Source of the DNA: Thermoplasmatota archaeon
Lineage (GTDB): Archaea > Thermoplasmatota > Penumbrarchaeia > Penumbrarchaeales > Penumbrarchaeaceae
Length of the DNA stretch: 8,816 nucleotides
Direction: 5' to 3'
NCBI GenBank assembly: GCA_030600725.1
Contig: JAUVLN010000069.1
Span: forward strand, 1-8,816
Every line of letters starts with the position of its first letter. Positions within the stretch are counted from its first letter, which is position 1. Of this stretch, positions 6,587 through 8,816 are shown piece by piece. The position numbers and the translations under genes are program-made. The notes under the pieces are model-generated. The model worked only from the letters and a program-made list of their open reading frames with translations, ran no database searches and had not been told where the DNA came from.

Positions 6587-7330
6587 GTGAGGGCGAAGGA
6601 GGAGAGGCTCAAGTCCCTTGTACTCCAGGGGCCCGTACCCAAACATATAGCCATAATCATGGATGGGAACCGGAGGTACGCACAGGACGATGGCAAGACC
6701 CCGATCGAGGGGCATCTGAGCGGGAGGGATAAACTGGAGGACGTTCTTGAATGGTGCGTCGACCTGGGGATCAAGATACTCACTGTCTATGCCTTTTCAA
6801 CGGAGAATTTCAATAGGTCGGAACTGGAGGTACAGGCCCTCATGAAGCTGTTCGAGGAGAACTTCCTCAAGATAGCAACAGACGAGAGGATCCACAAGAA
6901 CCGGATACGCGTAACGGTCCTGGGCCGGAAGGAGATCCTTCCTGAAAAACTCCGGGATGCCATAGAGCAGGCGGAGACCAATTCCAGGAACTACGACGAG
7001 TACTTCTTCAACATCGCCGTCGCCTACGGAGGACGGGAGGAGCTCATATCGGCCATCAAGAACATAGTGGGAGATTCCCTCGAGGGAAAGGTGGACGTGG
7101 AAGATATCGACGAGACCCTCGTTTCAAGTTATCTATACACGGCCGATTTCCCCGACCCCGACCTCGTGCTTCGCACATCCGGGGAGGTGAGGATATCGAA
7201 CTTCCTCCTGTGGCAGCTGGCCTACTCGGAGCTCTACTTCACAGATATATACTGGCCGGGCCTGACCTTCACGGAGTTTCTCAAGGCCGTAAGATCCTAT
7301 CAGCTTCGCAAGAGGAGATACGGAGAGTAG
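6587..7330 (+). CDS. uppS: cis-Prenyltransferase (undecaprenyl diphosphate synthase family)
   Basis: Condenses isopentenyl diphosphate in cis onto an allylic diphosphate to build the long polyprenyl chain that archaea use as glycan lipid carrier (dolichol type). Seen in 247 residues: HIAIIMDGNRRYA at 20-32 with the catalytic Asp26 and the phosphate-binding RR, the GHLSG loop with His43, YAFSTENFNR at 68-77, NIAVAYGGREE at 142-152, and LVLRTSGEVRISNFLLWQL at 193-211 with the pyrophosphate-binding Arg196, Arg202 and Ser204, followed by Glu215. All hallmark residues are present and the length is normal. The start is the GTG at 6587, the first canonical start in frame, but it lacks a good ribosome binding site. 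The frame is open upstream to a TAG at 6497 and reads like more helix (ISRSITKGI), so the true N terminus may be longer. It ends in TAG, 7 bases from the convergent aIF6 stop. Confidence 0.93.
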   Translation: MRAKEERLKSLVLQGPVPKHIAIIMDGNRRYAQDDGKTPIEGHLSGRDKLEDVLEWCVDLGIKILTVYAFSTENFNRSELEVQALMKLFEENFLKIATDERIHKNRIRVTVLGRKEILPEKLRDAIEQAETNSRNYDEYFFNIAVAYGGREELISAIKNIVGDSLEGKVDVEDIDETLVSSYLYTADFPDPDLVLRTSGEVRISNFLLWQLAYSELYFTDIYWPGLTFTEFLKAVRSYQLRKRRYGE

Positions 7331-7337
7331 GGCCGGA

Positions 7338-8027
7338 TCACTCTATCAGATCGAGGCCGTCCTCTATCCTGTTAATCTCCACTCCGGAGCTTCTGTTCCC
7401 GATCACCGCACCGCTATCGTTTACGACCATCGAGGAACCAAGGTAGGGCGATCCGAAATTTACCGTGGATATCTCGGGTTTAAGGGAGAATATCTCCCGG
7501 ATCCTGTCGAGATCATCCTGTGAGGCCTTTGGGTGTACGATGATACCCTTCGAGTTCAGGACCGCGATGGATCCCACCGTCCTGACGCCCGCGATCGTTC
7601 CGGGAACCATCTCGATATCCAGCTCCGATGAGATCCTCTTTACCGACCTCTTTTCAAGGTCTGGATTGTACATTGCAACCCTGTCAGATAGAAGCAGGTT
7701 GTTCCCCCAGGCCGTGAGCGGATCGTGCGATGTGAAGATATTGTACTCCTCTTCGGGTGGTTGCCCGCTTTTTTCCATGACCCGTGCAACATCCTGAGGG
7801 TCGAAGAAGTAGGGTATTACCGCCCCTTTGGAGTTCCCGGTAATGAGGGCTCCATGGAGATTGGTATTACCTATGAAGGCCTTCACCGTCCTCACACCAA
7901 GCGAACCCTCCAGGACCTCGAGGAGATCATCGGGTGACTCGGGGGGACATATCAGGACATCTCCAAGGATCCTGCAGAATACACCGATATACGGATTGCC
8001 GTTGATATCGGCGGTATTAACAGGCAT
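7338..8027 (-). CDS. eif6: Translation initiation factor aIF6 (ribosome anti-association factor)
   Basis: Binds the 50S subunit, prevents premature joining with 30S and acts in late large-subunit maturation. The 229-residue product has the usual length and the five-fold pentein repeat pattern: NPYIGVF at 11-17, NTNLHGALITGNSKGAVIPY at 54-73, GNNLLLSDRVA at 108-118, VGSIAVLNSKGIIVHP at 151-166 and SPYLGSSMVVNDSGAVIGN at 193-211. The start at 8027 is backed by GGTGAT at 8032-8037 on the minus strand; another ATG at 8031 is out of frame and closes at once. It lies 22 bases after the L31e gene, in the classic archaeal L39e-L31e-aIF6 order, and is presumably co-transcribed with it. It converges on uppS with 7 bases between stops and no visible terminator, so transcripts probably overlap. 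Confidence 0.96.
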   Translation of the reverse strand: MPVNTADINGNPYIGVFCRILGDVLICPPESPDDLLEVLEGSLGVRTVKAFIGNTNLHGALITGNSKGAVIPYFFDPQDVARVMEKSGQPPEEEYNIFTSHDPLTAWGNNLLLSDRVAMYNPDLEKRSVKRISSELDIEMVPGTIAGVRTVGSIAVLNSKGIIVHPKASQDDLDRIREIFSLKPEISTVNFGSPYLGSSMVVNDSGAVIGNRSSGVEINRIEDGLDLIE

Positions 8028-8031
8028 TCAT

Positions 8032-8037
8032 ATCACC
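8032..8037 (-). promoter_or_regulatory. Ribosome binding site of aIF6
   Basis: GGTGAT on the minus strand, part of the consensus complementary to the 16S rRNA 3' end, lies 4 bases before the ATG at 8027. It supports internal initiation inside a polycistronic message. Confidence 0.6.
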
Positions 8038-8049
8038 AGTGAGGTGAGA

Positions 8050-8322
8050 TCAGCTCTCGGGGAGGGTTACCTCAACGAGGTCCTGATCCTTGAACTTGAT
8101 CGTTTTAACGCGGAGCTTGTTGGGTGGTTTTTCCCTTCCCCTTGCCCATACCGCCTCGTTGATGGGCGTATCAAGCCAGATGTTCTCCTCATCCATCTTG
8201 AGATGCTTTGCAATATGCGAACGAATGATCTTGATCGCCTTGTTGGCCCTTCGGATCCTCGGCGCGTCCATCACCTTCCTCAAGGGAACGATGATTATCC
8301 TTTCCTCTGCATCATCTGCCAT
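8050..8322 (-). CDS. rpl31e: Large-subunit ribosomal protein L31e
   Basis: Component of the archaeal and eukaryotic 50S/60S subunit, near the peptide exit tunnel rim. The 90-residue product shows the family core: IIIVPLRKV at 9-17, RRANKAIKIIRSHIAKHL at 24-41, then IWLDTPINEAVWARGREKPP around 48-67 and KLRVKTIKF. Length is typical. The ATG at 8322 follows AGGGG (8330-8334, minus strand) with 7 bases between. It lies 20 bases after the L39e gene and 22 before aIF6, in one operon. Confidence 0.97.
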   Translation of the reverse strand: MADDAEERIIIVPLRKVMDAPRIRRANKAIKIIRSHIAKHLKMDEENIWLDTPINEAVWARGREKPPNKLRVKTIKFKDQDLVEVTLPES

Positions 8323-8342
8323 TTACATACCCCTATGTTCAT

Positions 8343-8498
8343 CTATTTCTGGAGCGTGCTCCTTCTCCAATGGTGTCTCCTGGGATGGGATGTGAATTTC
8401 CTTGCGGTCCTCTGCATCACCCATGCGGGCACCCTGCGGTTGCGGTTTGTCTCCTTTATCAGGCGCTTCTTCTTGGCAAAGGGTTTTCGACTTGACAT
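8343..8498 (-). CDS. rpl39e: Large-subunit ribosomal protein L39e
   Basis: A 51-residue basic protein of the archaeal 50S subunit that lines the peptide exit tunnel. It was found by translating the gap between the PDCD5 and L31e genes on the minus strand: it begins MSSRKPFAKKKRLIKETN, continues NRRVPAWVMQRTARKF, and ends HPRRHHWRRSTLQK before TAG. This matches the L39e pattern (KPLAKK, NRRVPVWV, HPKRRHWRR) over its whole length. The start codon is 4 bases after the PDCD5 stop. AAGGA at 8508-8512 (minus strand), inside the end of the preceding gene, can serve as its ribosome binding site, suggesting translational coupling. Confidence 0.96.
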   Translation of the reverse strand: MSSRKPFAKKKRLIKETNRNRRVPAWVMQRTARKFTSHPRRHHWRRSTLQK

Positions 8499-8502
8499 GT
8501 TA

Positions 8503-8816
8503 CTACTTCCTTACGATCTTGATCTCTTTTCGACTGCGTCCCTGGAGCTGGCCCAGGAGTTTCTTTAGGGTCGGGTCGTCTATCTTACCCGGAAGCCTTC
8601 CGGATTGATAGAGCATTATCAACTGGTTCTCCACGCCGGAGGCGATCTCCGGATATGTGAGCCGAACCCTACCCAATCGTTCCTTGGCCTCGGATGTCAT
8701 TATCTGTCTGAGTACATCCTGTTTCTGCTCCTCATATTGTGCTTTTTCCGTCTCCGTGACCTCTTCCTGCAACCTCTGCTGCTGGATCTGGGCGAGCTTT
8801 CTCTCCCTCAGCGCCT
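8503..8816 (-). CDS. PDCD5-family DNA-binding protein, 5' end cut off by the window
   Basis: Archaeal homologue of programmed cell death protein 5 (TFAR19), a small helical protein reported to bind DNA; its cellular role in archaea is not settled. The frame is open to the window edge and its last 104 codons are present. They read ALRERKLAQIQQQRLQEE, a Glu/Lys/Gln-rich helix, then ILR-like and TSEAKERLGRVRLTYPEIA, ENQLIMLYQSGRLPGKI, LKKLLGQL and a basic end KEIKIVRK, all typical of the family. The TTG at 8772 is not the true start, because homology continues upstream of it. About a dozen N-terminal residues are probably missing. It stops with TAG, 4 bases before L39e. In many archaea the gene before it encodes S19e; that would lie beyond this window. 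Confidence 0.94.
   Translation of the reverse strand, partial: ALRERKLAQIQQQRLQEEVTETEKAQYEEQKQDVLRQIMTSEAKERLGRVRLTYPEIASGVENQLIMLYQSGRLPGKIDDPTLKKLLGQLQGRSRKEIKIVRK

Noticed and set aside
7828..8568. A 246-codon plus-strand open frame across the aIF6, L31e, L39e and PDCD5 genes
   Set aside because: It lies opposite four conserved genes; the opposite frame is open because of their codon composition.
8773..8816. Taking the TTG at 8772 as the start of the PDCD5-family gene
   Set aside because: The frame continues upstream to the window edge with family-like residues (KLAQIQQQ), so the gene is simply truncated by the window.

Overview
The window is archaeal chromosomal DNA. It carries a membrane-anchored archaeal LonB protease, a two-repeat tRNA-splicing endonuclease, archaeal initiation factor aIF6, ribosomal proteins L31e and L39e, and a PDCD5-family protein. 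The LonB sequence reads very much like the Thermoplasma type and the splicing endonuclease is a fused dimer-type subunit, so a member of the Thermoplasmatota with a moderate GC content is the best guess; this rests on recalled family features, not a search. Three of the eight genes (uppS, rpl39e and the PDCD5 gene) end in TAG, which argues against a lineage that routinely decodes TAG as pyrrolysine.

Layout: lonB (26-2023, +) is followed by a 290-base AT-richer spacer. The spacer holds a weak terminator, two TATA-like elements, one of them sitting inside a perfect palindrome, and a doubtful small minus-strand ORF. Next is a 956-residue secreted, C-terminally anchored multi-domain surface protein (2314-5184, +) with PKD-like and CARDB-like domains and many N-glycosylation sequons. 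It ends at a strong hairpin plus T9 terminator. The spacer 5185-5422 contains a duplicated block of about 55 bp plus two inverted repeats, and separates the surface gene from convergent endA (5423-6451, -). endA is divergent from uppS (6587-7330, +) across 135 bases holding one TATA-like element that could serve both. uppS converges on aIF6 with only 7 bases between stop codons. The right end is the conserved archaeal translation cluster on the minus strand, read PDCD5-like, L39e, L31e, aIF6, with spacings of 4, 20 and 22 bases.

How the genes relate: the right-hand cluster serves 50S subunit structure and assembly. EndA matures intron-containing RNAs. UppS makes the long polyprenyl chain used as the lipid carrier for glycans, which fits, without proving, glycosylation of surface proteins such as the large sequon-rich one here. 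LonB is the membrane-bound ATP-dependent quality-control protease. Most of the window is ordinary core archaeal sequence. I did not find a convincing new system. The most interesting pieces are the large surface protein, the palindrome over its putative TATA box, and the duplicated repeat block behind it.
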